Assembly (NCBI RefSeq): GCF_002216065.1 | Contig: NZ_CP022282.1 | Span: forward strand, 1,736,001-1,800,000 | Direction of reading: 5' to 3' | Length of the DNA: 64,000 nucleotides | Source: Chryseobacterium sp. T16E-39 | Lineage (GTDB): Bacteria > Bacteroidota > Bacteroidia > Flavobacteriales > Weeksellaceae | In this document: positions 11,501-18,270 of the stretch, in pieces | Numbering within the stretch: position 1 is the stretch's first letter | Layout of the letters: each line of letters begins with the position of its first letter | Program-made: the position numbers and the translations under genes | The notes under the pieces: generated by a model | What the model saw: only the letters and a program-made list of their open reading frames with translations | Database searches by the model: none | What the model was told of the DNA's origin: nothing

Positions 11501-12611
11501 AAATATAAGAAGTTTGTTCTTCTCTTAATTCCTGTGGGGCAAAACCTAAAATTCCAACACCCCAGGTTTTTTCGCCGGCCAGCTTTTTGGTATCCATTAC
11601 TAAAGCTTTTGCCTGATTACCTTTCAATAAAGACAAGGCAACAAATGGAAGAGCTCCCGCTTCAGCTACGGAATTTGCAAACAAAGGTACATCACTTACA
11701 CGTGTCATAGGTCCCTGTGCAATAGGATACCGTAAGCCAAGTTGTTTTGCCAGTATATTATTCTCATCAATAACCTGAAGAGTTTTAGCCTGCTTAAGAT
11801 GTCCGTACATGGATTCCCTGAATCCAAAAACCAGTTTCTTCAAAGTTTTGAAATCCTCATACAGATCTATTGCCAATGAAATATCCTGCCCCATTGGAAT
11901 ATAACTTTTAGTTAAATCTAAATCGGTAAAATATTTCCTAAGATCTTCACTATTGATATGATCTGATAGTGCAGGTGAGTTAGGTCTCACCAATACCCGG
12001 TGATTGGCTATTATTTTAGTTTCTGTTCCATTCAGTTTTGAGCATAGATCTTTTACCTCCTTCGGAACCGAGCTCTCGGGAAACAAGGCAAGCTGGCTAT
12101 CCAATATGATACCCGTTGCTCCTAATGCTTTTACTGCAGCCGCAGTGTGAAGTCCTATTCCACCCTGCACCCACACAGGAATATCCCTGATCTCTTTGAT
12201 AACACGCTGAAATAAAACAAACGCTGATTCATAACCGACAAGTCCACCTGCTTCATTTCCTTTTATAATAATACCCATAGCTCCCAACTGCTCTGCCTGT
12301 ATCGCTTCTTCTAAGCTACACACCTGATAAATAACGGATAATTGGGAAGGAGAATTAATTAAAGTACCAACCGGAAGGATGGCAAAATTTACTTTTTCTG
12401 AAAATTGAAGTGATCCAAACTGGTCGTTAGGAGAGTAAATACCATAAGAAGGTATATCGATCTGATCTAGTTGATCCAATGCCTCCTGCGCAATTTCTGG
12501 TTCACACCCAAGGCTTAAGACAGGAAACGCACCTGCCTGATGCAGTTTAAGCATAAGACTTACATCAGGTTTCTCAAATGGTGTTAATCCAATAATAGTT
12601 AAGTTTTTCAT
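5583..12611 (-). CDS. Pfa-like synthase subunit: NMO-NMO-KS-AT-ACP-ACP-KR
   Basis: A 2342-residue megasynthase. Two nitronate-monooxygenase/PfaD-like flavin barrels come first: about 1-270 with GNEAGG, and about 300-610 with GRECGGHVG near 424. A ketosynthase follows (about 640-1075, Cys near 830 in VDAACASS, His in EAHGTG and IGHTKCA), then an acyltransferase (Ser in GHSYGE near 1272). A Pro/Ala-rich linker leads to two ACPs, each with DLEADLSIDSIKR (Ser near 1685 and 1794), and a two-part ketoreductase with GGAQGIT and a catalytic Tyr in TDYAAAN. PfaA has KS-AT-ACPs-KR and PfaD is normally separate, so the enoyl reductase appears fused at the N-terminus. I chose the ATG of MKNL; ATG at 12620 is an alternative. 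The product is unknown. Confidence 0.88.
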   Translation of the reverse strand: MKNLTIIGLTPFEKPDVSLMLKLHQAGAFPVLSLGCEPEIAQEALDQLDQIDIPSYGIYSPNDQFGSLQFSEKVNFAILPVGTLINSPSQLSVIYQVCSLEEAIQAEQLGAMGIIIKGNEAGGLVGYESAFVLFQRVIKEIRDIPVWVQGGIGLHTAAAVKALGATGIILDSQLALFPESSVPKEVKDLCSKLNGTETKIIANHRVLVRPNSPALSDHINSEDLRKYFTDLDLTKSYIPMGQDISLAIDLYEDFKTLKKLVFGFRESMYGHLKQAKTLQVIDENNILAKQLGLRYPIAQGPMTRVSDVPLFANSVAEAGALPFVALSLLKGNQAKALVMDTKKLAGEKTWGVGILGFAPQELREEQTSYILEAKPPVVLIAGGRPAQAKVFEKAGITTFLHVPSPALLDIFLKEGAKNFIFEGRECGGHVGPLSSMVLWEKQIERILKEDHPENISVFFAGGIHDAFSTAFVSIMAAPLAARGVKVGVLMGTAYLYTQEAVNDGAIQEEFQLQAMQAKDTVLLETAPGHETRCLNTVFAQHFIAEKARLLAAGMDKKQVWEQLEKLNVGRLRIAAKGVDRQGDQLVTIPKSEQLDLGMYMIGQVATMQNRVMSIADLHQNVAVDNYEYIQNAMLPEAPSSKEKPLDIAIVGMECIFPGAKNLDEYWRNIILGKDSVTEVPDERWNKDLYYDPESDASDVSHSKWGGFIPKINFDPLAFGIPPQSLAAIEPTQLLTLLVAKRAMEDAGYGEKHVNRENISVIIGAEGGNDLANSYSFRGYYKQVFGQLHEEVKEAFPHTTEDSFPGILANVIAGRITNRLDLGGRNFTVDAACASSLAAIDLACQELVLGKSDMVLAGGADLHNGINDYLMFSSTHALSRKGRCATFDSEADGIALGEGIAILVLKRYEDAVNDGDRIYSVIKGVGGSSDGKALGLTAPRKIGQVRALERAYAQAGISPASVGLIEAHGTGTVVGDKTELSALTNLFSRSGAIPGQTHLGSVKTQIGHTKCAAGLAGLIKASLAVYHGVKPPTLHLQKPNAYYNAETSPFSFYAESGLWAEQNRYAGISAFGFGGTNFHTVIANHPKQEDSAVLQSWPSELFVFRGDTYEEALGQLGQIRSLLEINDDISLKDIAYSLIIGSEKPAQVSIVADTAEDLMIKIELLLSGIESKDTFIVNKREGKVAFLFPGQGSQRINMARDLFVVFPSMRNLIDEYPELEKVVFPSATFDAEALKKQKDTIKDTRLAQPLLGIVDLALAKFLQSMGITPDMLAGHSYGELPALCFAGVFGEEKLVELSTQRAQAILDSVEDGDPGTMVAVNATQENLESILSQVEGCYPVNYNTPSQCVVAGTTPAIKKLMEILKEKRISAQKLEVACAFHSPVVAKSKELYGNVLKDVAFEEMQIPVWSNTSASVYPTKESEIKERLTNHLVQPVRFVEELQAMYNDGARIFIEVGPGKILTGLTKSCLDKDQVTLYVEDSSRNKLTHLLCMFAQYLGTGRNFNVEKLFDGRDAKLIHIDQPELYKKNPAIWRVNGQAALPTTGTLPANGALPILNPLQMNNFTNNQAPATENQSTAERMLQEYLNSMKLMIQAQRDVMLSFMGQNPQINPAPVYTSPIPSPVNERLAAIPATPVHQEKPTAVLPAQQTPTKDIKSLLLQVVSDKTGYPQEMLGMEMDLEADLSIDSIKRVEIIGTLRNELGILANGHADEDTVMEQLAGIKTLNSLVNWLTEYTGATAAPEKNGSVQSTTPQASNTSAFSLEELQKAILDIVSEKTGYPKEMLGLDLDLEADLSIDSIKRMEIIGDLKTKIGFGEDLEQADDLMEKLAAIKTLNGLAVWISEMNGDAEVKEVKNETSIAEPEPEQALLSRLRFDITPTDDSLIQNTEILEGKRFAITEDNSKQTLVIKNALEKYGAIVELVDTEKDLTSFDGLIMLDIFSSSVKHSIIDHVDLIKRLDFDKAKWVYLISDIPAHLQEITDARVLRHHQGYPGLFKSLAREFDNTTCRLISLSTPQEMDHIAEIALKEILTTDKPAEIIYKNDQRHKVDIIPSPLSTSLGEANIQLDQKSVVLVLGGAQGITSELVKHMSEAYPCTYILVGRSADPRNEEHSLKEFEKMKTKDEIRSFLIESGKFTSPSEIEKETIRVFKNNQILRTIRDMEQLGSTVVYQSLDLCDEDGLCELINTIYEKYDRLDGVIHGAGLLEDKLFKQKTTSSFGRVFDTKVKPLRVLAEQLRTDCQFVVLFSSIASVYGNKGQTDYAAANSVLDDYANALDKKLKGKVISINWGPWKGAGMVSSTLETEYERRGISLIPLDQGKETFLNEIKYGTESQVLIMSGSNW

Positions 12612-12770
12612 AGCATTCATGGTATTGAAATGGTAAGTTTTTCCGCAACAAAACAACTAAACCTTTCGGCATAAAGAGTAATTGATCATTACGAAGGAAT
12701 AAAAATAGTAAATTTATGTTATATATATAACAATAAAGGCAATTTAGTGATAATTCTTTAATATTGGAGC
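12564..12770 (-). repeat. Leader/5'-end duplication, copy A (functional side)
   Basis: The region covering the first codons and the 5' leader of the large synthase gene. It matches a second block at 12823-13022 in the same order: the start-codon region, a small GNRA-type hairpin, an AAGGAATAAAAATA segment and an ATAAAGGCAATTT segment (as read on the plus strand). The similarity is imperfect, so this is an old tandem duplication with an offset of about 259 bp. This copy is joined to the intact gene. Confidence 0.6.
12656..12679 (-). promoter_or_regulatory. Leader RNA hairpin in front of the synthase gene
   Basis: On the minus strand the leader can form GCC-GAAA-GGT, a short stem with a GNRA tetraloop, flanked by ACT/AGT. 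The equivalent place in the duplicated leader (12914-12943) forms a stronger stem with different bases. Retention of the fold after divergence hints at a function such as mRNA stability or translation control. No known riboswitch was recognised. Confidence 0.3.
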
Positions 12771-12869
12771 GATTGACTGTTTCAATATTAGTAACCAAAT
12801 GGTGATTAAATACACAGTTGTCATCTGGCTTTCAACAGGCTTTAAGCCAATAGTCATTAGTTTTTTCAT
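12744..12869 (-). pseudogene. Vestigial second 5' end of the synthase gene (41 codons)
   Basis: A 41-codon reading frame begins MKKLMTIGLKPVESQM. Its first 16 or so residues align with the synthase N-terminus MKNLTIIGLTPFEKPD at both protein and DNA level. After that the similarity ends and the frame closes in AT-rich sequence. It lies in copy B of the duplicated leader. I read it as the broken start of a duplicated synthase gene rather than a real peptide gene. A short translated leader peptide acting on the downstream operon remains possible. Confidence 0.5.
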
Positions 12870-13022
12870 GGCATTTATGATTTAAAACGATAAATAGGAA
12901 ATGGGCACAGCAAATCGCTACACCCTTCGGCGTATAAAGCGATTGCTTGTTATAAAGGAATAAAAATAAATAAATCTACGACATCTTTAATTATAAAGGC
13001 AATTTGATAATGATTTCTTAAC
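12823..13022 (-). repeat. Leader/5'-end duplication, copy B (decayed)
   Basis: The diverged copy of 12564-12770. It keeps the start-codon region, the hairpin segment containing CTTCGGCGTATAAAG, the AAGGAATAAAAATA segment and the ATAAAGGCAATTT segment in the same order (plus-strand reading). It lies in the 755 bp gap between the synthase and the glycosidase genes. Outside this duplication the gap is AT-rich with no gene that I can support. Confidence 0.6.
12914..12943 (-). promoter_or_regulatory. Paralogous leader hairpin in copy B
   Basis: ATCGCT and AGCGAT form a perfect six-base stem, closed inside by ACGCC-GAAG-GGTGT (with one G-T wobble) on the minus strand. It occupies the same place in copy B as the hairpin at 12656-12679 does in copy A. 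If transcription starts upstream of copy B, both hairpins would lie in one long leader. Confidence 0.35.
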
Positions 13023-13311
13023 AAAGGGATCATCAGCTATTCAAATACCACTCATAACCTGTAGTTTACATTTTTATTCTTAGAAATAAACTAGTACAAT
13101 CTGTGTGATTATAATTATAAATTTTTATAATTATTTAATAATATCTAGCAAATATATGAATAAAAATGAGATATTTCATTATATGGAGATTTGTTTTTCA
13201 ATATTACAAAAATATAACATATCTAAAGGACTTAGACTGTGCTAAAGAGAGGAATTAAAAAGACTGTACAAATCCCTTAACATTCAGTTTTTAACAAAAA
13301 GTATATCATAC

Positions 13312-13346
13312 AAAAAAGTCCTCCCAAATCAATTATTTAAGAGGAC
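13312..13346 (-). terminator. Rho-independent terminator after the glycosidase gene
   Basis: GTCCTC and GAGGAC form a perfect six-base stem with a 17-base loop. On the minus strand it is followed directly by a run of six T. It lies 21 bp after the stop codon of the GH106-like gene and would end that transcript. Confidence 0.75.
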
Positions 13347-13366
13347 ATTCTGATCAAAATCACAAT

Positions 13367-16249
13367 CTATTTTTTTTGATAAACAGTCACGGGACCTACC
13401 AACCCTATGGACTGCAAAGGCTGGTCTTTCTTTTTCAGATTTGTCCAGTACTGGGCTACAGTATTGTCTTTAAGGGTTTTCATATAATTGACCATAACGG
13501 TCACTACTTTGATTTCGATTCCATTCATCCCTTCATGAAGTAAACCATCCAGAGCATAAATCCTTTGCCCAAACCATTTTGTGCCAGCTACTTTTCCGTT
13601 AACATACACTTCACAAATCCCATACACACTACCGAGGTTTAAGAAGTATTCTGAAGCATCTCCTATCACATTAAATGTATTACGATAAATGATGGTTCCC
13701 GCAAAATTAGCATAACCTGGAAGTTCTTTAAGATCAGTAAGATGATTCAACTCTTCTTTTTTAACAGAACCATCATAATGCCTGAATTCAACATTCCATG
13801 TATTATTGAACTCTTTTGTATTCTTTCCTGTCGGGGGATTGAATTTCCAAAGATCTCCCCTCTTTTCATGATCAAAAACAATCAATTTGGAATCTGCGGT
13901 GCCAAGATCAATCCGAAGGTGCCCATCCGTTACCTCCAACCTGAACCGTTGGCCCGTTACGGCATCCCATAACCAGGGCTTCTTGTGTTTAATAACTTCT
14001 TTATCAAATGCAATATCCAATGACGCATCATGCTTGCTACTGGAATTAACAAATAAGAAAAGTTCTGCTTTATCTGTCTGGTACCGAACCTGTGTAATAA
14101 ACGTCTTTGGTTCTTCTATTTTTACATAAGGCGTGAGCATATATTTTTCCTGAATACCTTTATACCAACTCATAAAATCAGAGACAGGCTTGCGTAAGAA
14201 AATAAACCGATCAGGGAACGCTTGCATTTTTTTAATCCATTCCTGTACTTCCAGGTCTCTTTTCTCATAATTATTCCAGCCCGTAGATTTTTCCGGCAGA
14301 GCTTCGATACAAAAAACTCTCCCGCCCCCACTTACAAATTCATGTAACTTGCTCGCTGTAGAAATGTCCAAACTCCGTACTTCGATCAAAAATAAGGTAT
14401 GATACTTCCTTTTCCCATAAACGAGGAAACCTTTGTTAACCTCCGAGCCGGTAATCACACGTTCCGATACGTAATCGCATGCATTACCGTTCTGATGAAT
14501 GGATTCCCATATTAAAGCCTGGTATGCCGGGGACACTACAACCGGGAAAGGTTCGTTTTGTGCACCATACTCAGACCATTGATCTGCAAAGGGTGCTAAA
14601 AGAGCGATGTTAGCGAACATAGTCGCCTGCTGCAATACAGCAGACAGTCTTGCGCGGTAATCTGTATAATGTTTAAAATAAGGCCAGATCGTATTTTTCT
14701 CATTAAAATATCCACCATAAGTGATCCAACCTGGAAATGGTGCATCAGGTGGCGAATAATTAAAGCCATGAAAAACAGGATGGGTAACTCCGGATATCGT
14801 ACTCTGATCACCTACTATCTTAAGTATTTCCAGGGCTTCATTAAATACCATATCCGTATTGGTAAGCTCTTCAGAACTGATCAGTTTTTTATCCTTTAAG
14901 TGGGCAGCCGAGGACACCAGTTTATTGATCATGGTATTCCCCCTACCTAAATGCCACGGATATTGCATGAATTTTTCTTCAGTGACATCTTCTCCTATTC
15001 CATATTTCAACCAGGTTTCACATTCTGGAATATCGATATCGAAACTTCCTTCCAATGGAAAATAGCCGCGCCCATATGCCTGTGCCCTTGATTTTATTTT
15101 ATTGTCTTTACACCACTGTACGAAAGTATGCACAAACCTTTCTTCAAAAATTTCTGCTTTGGTCAGTTCAAAATCATACCGCATCCGGTCAATCATCTTT
15201 TTGAACTCTGGACCTGTTTTTACCGGGTAAAGAATATTCTGACCGGTAGTATTTCCCATACCTCCTATTTTAAACAAAACAAAAGGCAAATAAGGATAAA
15301 GATCATATCCTCTCCTTTTTTTGAACTCACTCATCATATCACTATTCCAGTTTGTCCCTTCCGTCTCGAGACTGTCGATAAAGAAAGATCTGATATTTGG
15401 AGCAAGTGGTCCTATTTTTTGCTGAATGGCATCACTCATTCTGTTGAGGTATTTCTTTACAGCCTCCACATTATAATGATTAAGTACAGGTCCCATACCT
15501 CCCGGTGCACCCTGGATCACACTCATAAAACGTTCTATCTTTACCAATCCATAAACTGCATACTCTCCTTTTGGTACTGAAACTTTGATTATTCCATTTT
15601 TAATCTGGTCTGACAAATTCACCACTTCATCCATATGATTGAGTGGATCAGGCACCATTTTAACCTCCAGCATTTCCATCGTTCTTCCGCTATAAGGACT
15701 GGTAATGGCAGGATCGGCTTCTTTATAAAGATCAAAAAGGGAAAATTCTGTTGTAAGAGGGCCTTTCAATTTCTTTACCGCTATCACCACAATCTGTGAA
15801 CACTCTTCTTTTTCCAGAAAATCACCCCCCATAGGAAATCCGGTACCGACAAGTAAATCGCAGGTCATATCCAATGATTTAGCTTCTTCAAGTGTAAATT
15901 TCAACAAGTCAATCCATTCATCACTTAGCCAATCCACACTCGTCTTCCCCATGTCATCCGTTCGTAAAGGAAATGATATCGGATTGATCTCAACACCACC
16001 GATGCCGGCATCTTTCAAGACTCTGAGCTCCCTAGCAAGTTCGGCTTTTTCTATTTTATCTCCATTCCACCACCATCGGACAAACGGACGATAAGAATTT
16101 TCCGGATTACTGAATATTTCAAACAGGGACTTACGATATGGTGAACTACCAATTTTTAGCATTCCATATGCATACGATGGCAGCACATTCAATAAAACTA
16201 AACCGGAGGCCGCAACTGAAGTCTGTTTCAGAAATTCTCTTCTTTTCAT
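13367..16249 (-). CDS. GH106-like glycosidase (putative alpha-L-rhamnosidase), secreted
   Basis: A 960-residue exported glycosidase. The N-terminus MKRREFLKQTSVAASG has the twin-arginine form of a Tat signal, with a hydrophobic stretch ending near SYA. The mature part opens with PFVRWWWNGDKI and GGVEINP, typical of the GH106 alpha-L-rhamnosidase-like family. The C-terminal 150 residues resemble a galactose-binding-like beta-sandwich (EVYVNGKVAGTKWF, LHEGMNGIEIKV). The substrate is probably a rhamnose-containing glycan, but no SusC/SusD pair or other polysaccharide-utilisation genes flank it, so it stands alone. It has its own terminator. The family assignment is good; the exact activity is inferred. 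Confidence 0.8.
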   Translation of the reverse strand: MKRREFLKQTSVAASGLVLLNVLPSYAYGMLKIGSSPYRKSLFEIFSNPENSYRPFVRWWWNGDKIEKAELARELRVLKDAGIGGVEINPISFPLRTDDMGKTSVDWLSDEWIDLLKFTLEEAKSLDMTCDLLVGTGFPMGGDFLEKEECSQIVVIAVKKLKGPLTTEFSLFDLYKEADPAITSPYSGRTMEMLEVKMVPDPLNHMDEVVNLSDQIKNGIIKVSVPKGEYAVYGLVKIERFMSVIQGAPGGMGPVLNHYNVEAVKKYLNRMSDAIQQKIGPLAPNIRSFFIDSLETEGTNWNSDMMSEFKKRRGYDLYPYLPFVLFKIGGMGNTTGQNILYPVKTGPEFKKMIDRMRYDFELTKAEIFEERFVHTFVQWCKDNKIKSRAQAYGRGYFPLEGSFDIDIPECETWLKYGIGEDVTEEKFMQYPWHLGRGNTMINKLVSSAAHLKDKKLISSEELTNTDMVFNEALEILKIVGDQSTISGVTHPVFHGFNYSPPDAPFPGWITYGGYFNEKNTIWPYFKHYTDYRARLSAVLQQATMFANIALLAPFADQWSEYGAQNEPFPVVVSPAYQALIWESIHQNGNACDYVSERVITGSEVNKGFLVYGKRKYHTLFLIEVRSLDISTASKLHEFVSGGGRVFCIEALPEKSTGWNNYEKRDLEVQEWIKKMQAFPDRFIFLRKPVSDFMSWYKGIQEKYMLTPYVKIEEPKTFITQVRYQTDKAELFLFVNSSSKHDASLDIAFDKEVIKHKKPWLWDAVTGQRFRLEVTDGHLRIDLGTADSKLIVFDHEKRGDLWKFNPPTGKNTKEFNNTWNVEFRHYDGSVKKEELNHLTDLKELPGYANFAGTIIYRNTFNVIGDASEYFLNLGSVYGICEVYVNGKVAGTKWFGQRIYALDGLLHEGMNGIEIKVVTVMVNYMKTLKDNTVAQYWTNLKKKDQPLQSIGLVGPVTVYQKK

Positions 16250-16607
16250 GAATGATCGATGGATTAAAAGTTATAATGCCTTTGCTAGAGGTTCTTTATA
16301 CTACTAAACTCTATAGGCCTACGGACCAAATTTAATAGATTTGTTGATAATATCACACCGCTGTACAGAAAATAGTGTGAAATGTTCTTTCTCGACATTA
16401 AGCTTTTAGCCTATGTTTATAATTCTGAATAATAAAAGATTTTATAATCCATAATATTCTATAGCTGATTTCTTAATTAAATTTTTACTCCAATCTTCCC
16501 ATTCACCGCTATAAGGATGATATCCGCATAACCTTTTGAAAGGTCTTATTTTTTAAGTAGATCAACCATTTCTCACACTTATTAAAGTTTTCTTATATTT
16601 ATATACT
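16250..16607. other. Divergent intergenic region with an inverted repeat
   Basis: A 358 bp gap between the divergent glycosidase and GNAT genes. It holds an inverted repeat, TCACAC at 16353-16358 and GTGTGA at 16375-16380, with an 8-base palindrome CTGTACAG at 16361-16368 inside. It lies about 100 bp upstream of the glycosidase start and may be an operator. Nothing else stands out. Confidence 0.35.
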
Positions 16608-17180
16608 ATGAATGTTAAATTCCCTCTATTTCCAGCTTTAGAAACTGAACGTTTAGATTTAAGAAGATTATCCCTTGCGGACGCTCAGGCAATCTATGAA
16701 CTAAGATCTGATCATGAAGTCGCCAGATTAACGGGGAGAGAACCTGCAAAAAGCATACATGATGCGACTGCTTATATCCATAAAATTGAAAAGCTATTTA
16801 AGGAAAATGCATGCCTGTTCTGGGTAATTTCCTACAAAAACGAATCTGCTTTAATCGGTGCCGTATGCTTTTGGAATTTTGATCTGTCTAATAAGTCCAT
16901 AGAAATCGGATACGAACTGCTTCCGGAATTTCAAAAAAAGGGTATCATAGGAGAAGCCGTAAAAGAGATCATCAATTTTGGGTTTGAAATCATGAAAGCT
17001 GACATCATCACAGCCTTCCCATCTGCCCATAACCCCCAATCAGTTGGCATATTGGAAAAATTAAATTTTAAATTGGGAGGCGATACATTTCAACACGACC
17101 ACGAAAATGTCGAAGGAATGCTTACGTATGTTCTTTATAATTCTGGATATTCATCGGTTTCTGATAATAATTTTGGCTGA
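16608..17180 (+). CDS. GNAT-family N-acetyltransferase (RimJ/RimL-like)
   Basis: A 190-residue acetyl-CoA-dependent N-acyltransferase of the RimJ/RimL type. It starts with ETERLDLRRLSLADAQAIYEL, the usual first strand and helix of this group. The acetyl-CoA-binding loop is in QKKGIIGEAVKEI near residue 110, followed by the asparagine of SAHNPQS that recurs in the family. The acceptor could be a protein N-terminus or a small amine and cannot be told from sequence. It is a single gene, convergent with the phosphatase lipoprotein gene across a shared terminator hairpin. Confidence 0.85.
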   Translation: MNVKFPLFPALETERLDLRRLSLADAQAIYELRSDHEVARLTGREPAKSIHDATAYIHKIEKLFKENACLFWVISYKNESALIGAVCFWNFDLSNKSIEIGYELLPEFQKKGIIGEAVKEIINFGFEIMKADIITAFPSAHNPQSVGILEKLNFKLGGDTFQHDHENVEGMLTYVLYNSGYSSVSDNNFG

Positions 17181-17218
17181 GAATTGTTATCCCATTTATT
17201 AATTTAACCCTAAAATAT

Positions 17219-17252
17219 AAAGTCCAACATCACTATGATATTGGACTTTTAA
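17219..17252. terminator. Bidirectional terminator between convergent genes
   Basis: GTCCAA and TTGGAC arms (extended imperfectly inward) flank a short loop. The stem is bordered by AAA before it and TTTT after it, so it can serve both the GNAT gene and the convergent phosphatase gene. Confidence 0.7.
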
Positions 17253-17270
17253 ATATTGTTTTAAACCAAG

Positions 17271-17888
17271 CTAGTTAAACACCTGTGTTTTAATATAATT
17301 TACATCAACATCTCTGAGATAATTAACCAGATTGGTATACTGCGAATGGAAATTGTAGCCTCCCTCCTTCATCTCTTTCGTAGCATCTGCTTTACTCCAA
17401 TTCTGAAATACGATACGATACATGGCCAAAGTAACTCCGGTTCTGTCACTCCCATGTTGGCAATGTATATCTATTGGCTTGGGAGCTGTTCTTATGATTC
17501 TTAAAGCCTGGATAATCTCTACATCCGAAACATCTGAAGCAACCATAGGAACATGATATAAAGTACCTGTGTAATTAGTTCCGCTAATATTGTCGGTATG
17601 ACCTGATCTCAGATTAAGAATTGATGCAACATTTTTTTGCTGAAGAAAGTCATAGCCTTCACTATCAGGCTGTTCACTTCTATAAACATCATTATTAACT
17701 TTATACAGATTATCAAAAGGTGATCCTGTAACTTTTTGAGCCCAGTTTTGAGGTCTTGAACTTTTAGAAGTAATACCTAGTTCAGCATTTTTGGAGCTGT
17801 AAGCGGATTGAGATTGTAAATCTTCAGAATTTTCAGGAGCACAAGCCAGCGTGCTCAATGCTAAAATAAAAAAAATCGTTTTTTTCAT
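17271..17888 (-). CDS. Dual-specificity-type protein phosphatase, lipoprotein
   Basis: A 205-residue lipoprotein with signal MKKTIFFILALSTLACAP, where LAC is a lipobox. The mature part has the P-loop of cysteine-based phosphatases, HCQHGSDRTGV near residue 145 (the C-X5-R signature), preceded by a YRSEQPDSEGYDFLQ segment typical of the DSP-PTPase group. It should act outside the inner membrane on a phosphotyrosine, phosphoinositide or similar ester. The natural substrate is unknown. It stands alone, facing the GNAT gene. Confidence 0.82.
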   Translation of the reverse strand: MKKTIFFILALSTLACAPENSEDLQSQSAYSSKNAELGITSKSSRPQNWAQKVTGSPFDNLYKVNNDVYRSEQPDSEGYDFLQQKNVASILNLRSGHTDNISGTNYTGTLYHVPMVASDVSDVEIIQALRIIRTAPKPIDIHCQHGSDRTGVTLAMYRIVFQNWSKADATKEMKEGGYNFHSQYTNLVNYLRDVDVNYIKTQVFN

Positions 17889-18270
17889 GTTTTGTACTAT
17901 TTTTTGTGATACACTTGCTGTTGATTACTATTATTTTCCATTAAGTTTTATGAGGAAACAACCCCTCTGCTTTATGTAAAATAATGCCAACAAATGTATA
18001 AATAAAAATACTTATTTCATCAAATAGAGAAATATTTATTTATTACATTCTTATTCAACTTCGTTTATATTGAATTTACTTTCAATATACTAGCCTACTC
18101 TCTTCTTTTTATCAGCAGCCAGAATCCGATTGTACTCTTCTCATCATTTACAGTATATCTATTAGCATGTAATCAGTCGTGGCTTATAAAAACAAAACTG
18201 ATTTTGGATTTTCTTCTGACCTATTTCTTATTTTTGTAAAGAATTAAAATATTCATTCCATATTCTACCT
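17889..18270. other. Divergent intergenic region, no gene seen
   Basis: A 382 bp AT-rich gap between the phosphatase lipoprotein and the DUF1826-like gene. Apart from the promoter described at 18203-18236 I see nothing in it that can be supported. Confidence 0.5.
18203..18236 (+). promoter_or_regulatory. Bacteroidota-type promoter of the DUF1826-like gene
   Basis: TTTG at 18203-18206 and TATTTTTG at 18229-18236 match the -33 and -7 elements used by the primary sigma factor of Bacteroidota (TTTG and TAnnTTTG). The 22-base spacer is at the long end. The -7 box lies 34 bases before the start codon. Confidence 0.6.

Noticed and set aside
12744..12869. A 41-codon frame as a secreted peptide or bacteriocin gene
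   Set aside because: Its first 16 residues match the synthase N-terminus and the rest is AT-rich noise, so a decayed duplicate is the simpler reading.
15128..15580. A 150-codon plus-strand frame inside the GH106-like gene
   Set aside because: Shadow of the well-supported minus-strand glycosidase; no recognisable features.
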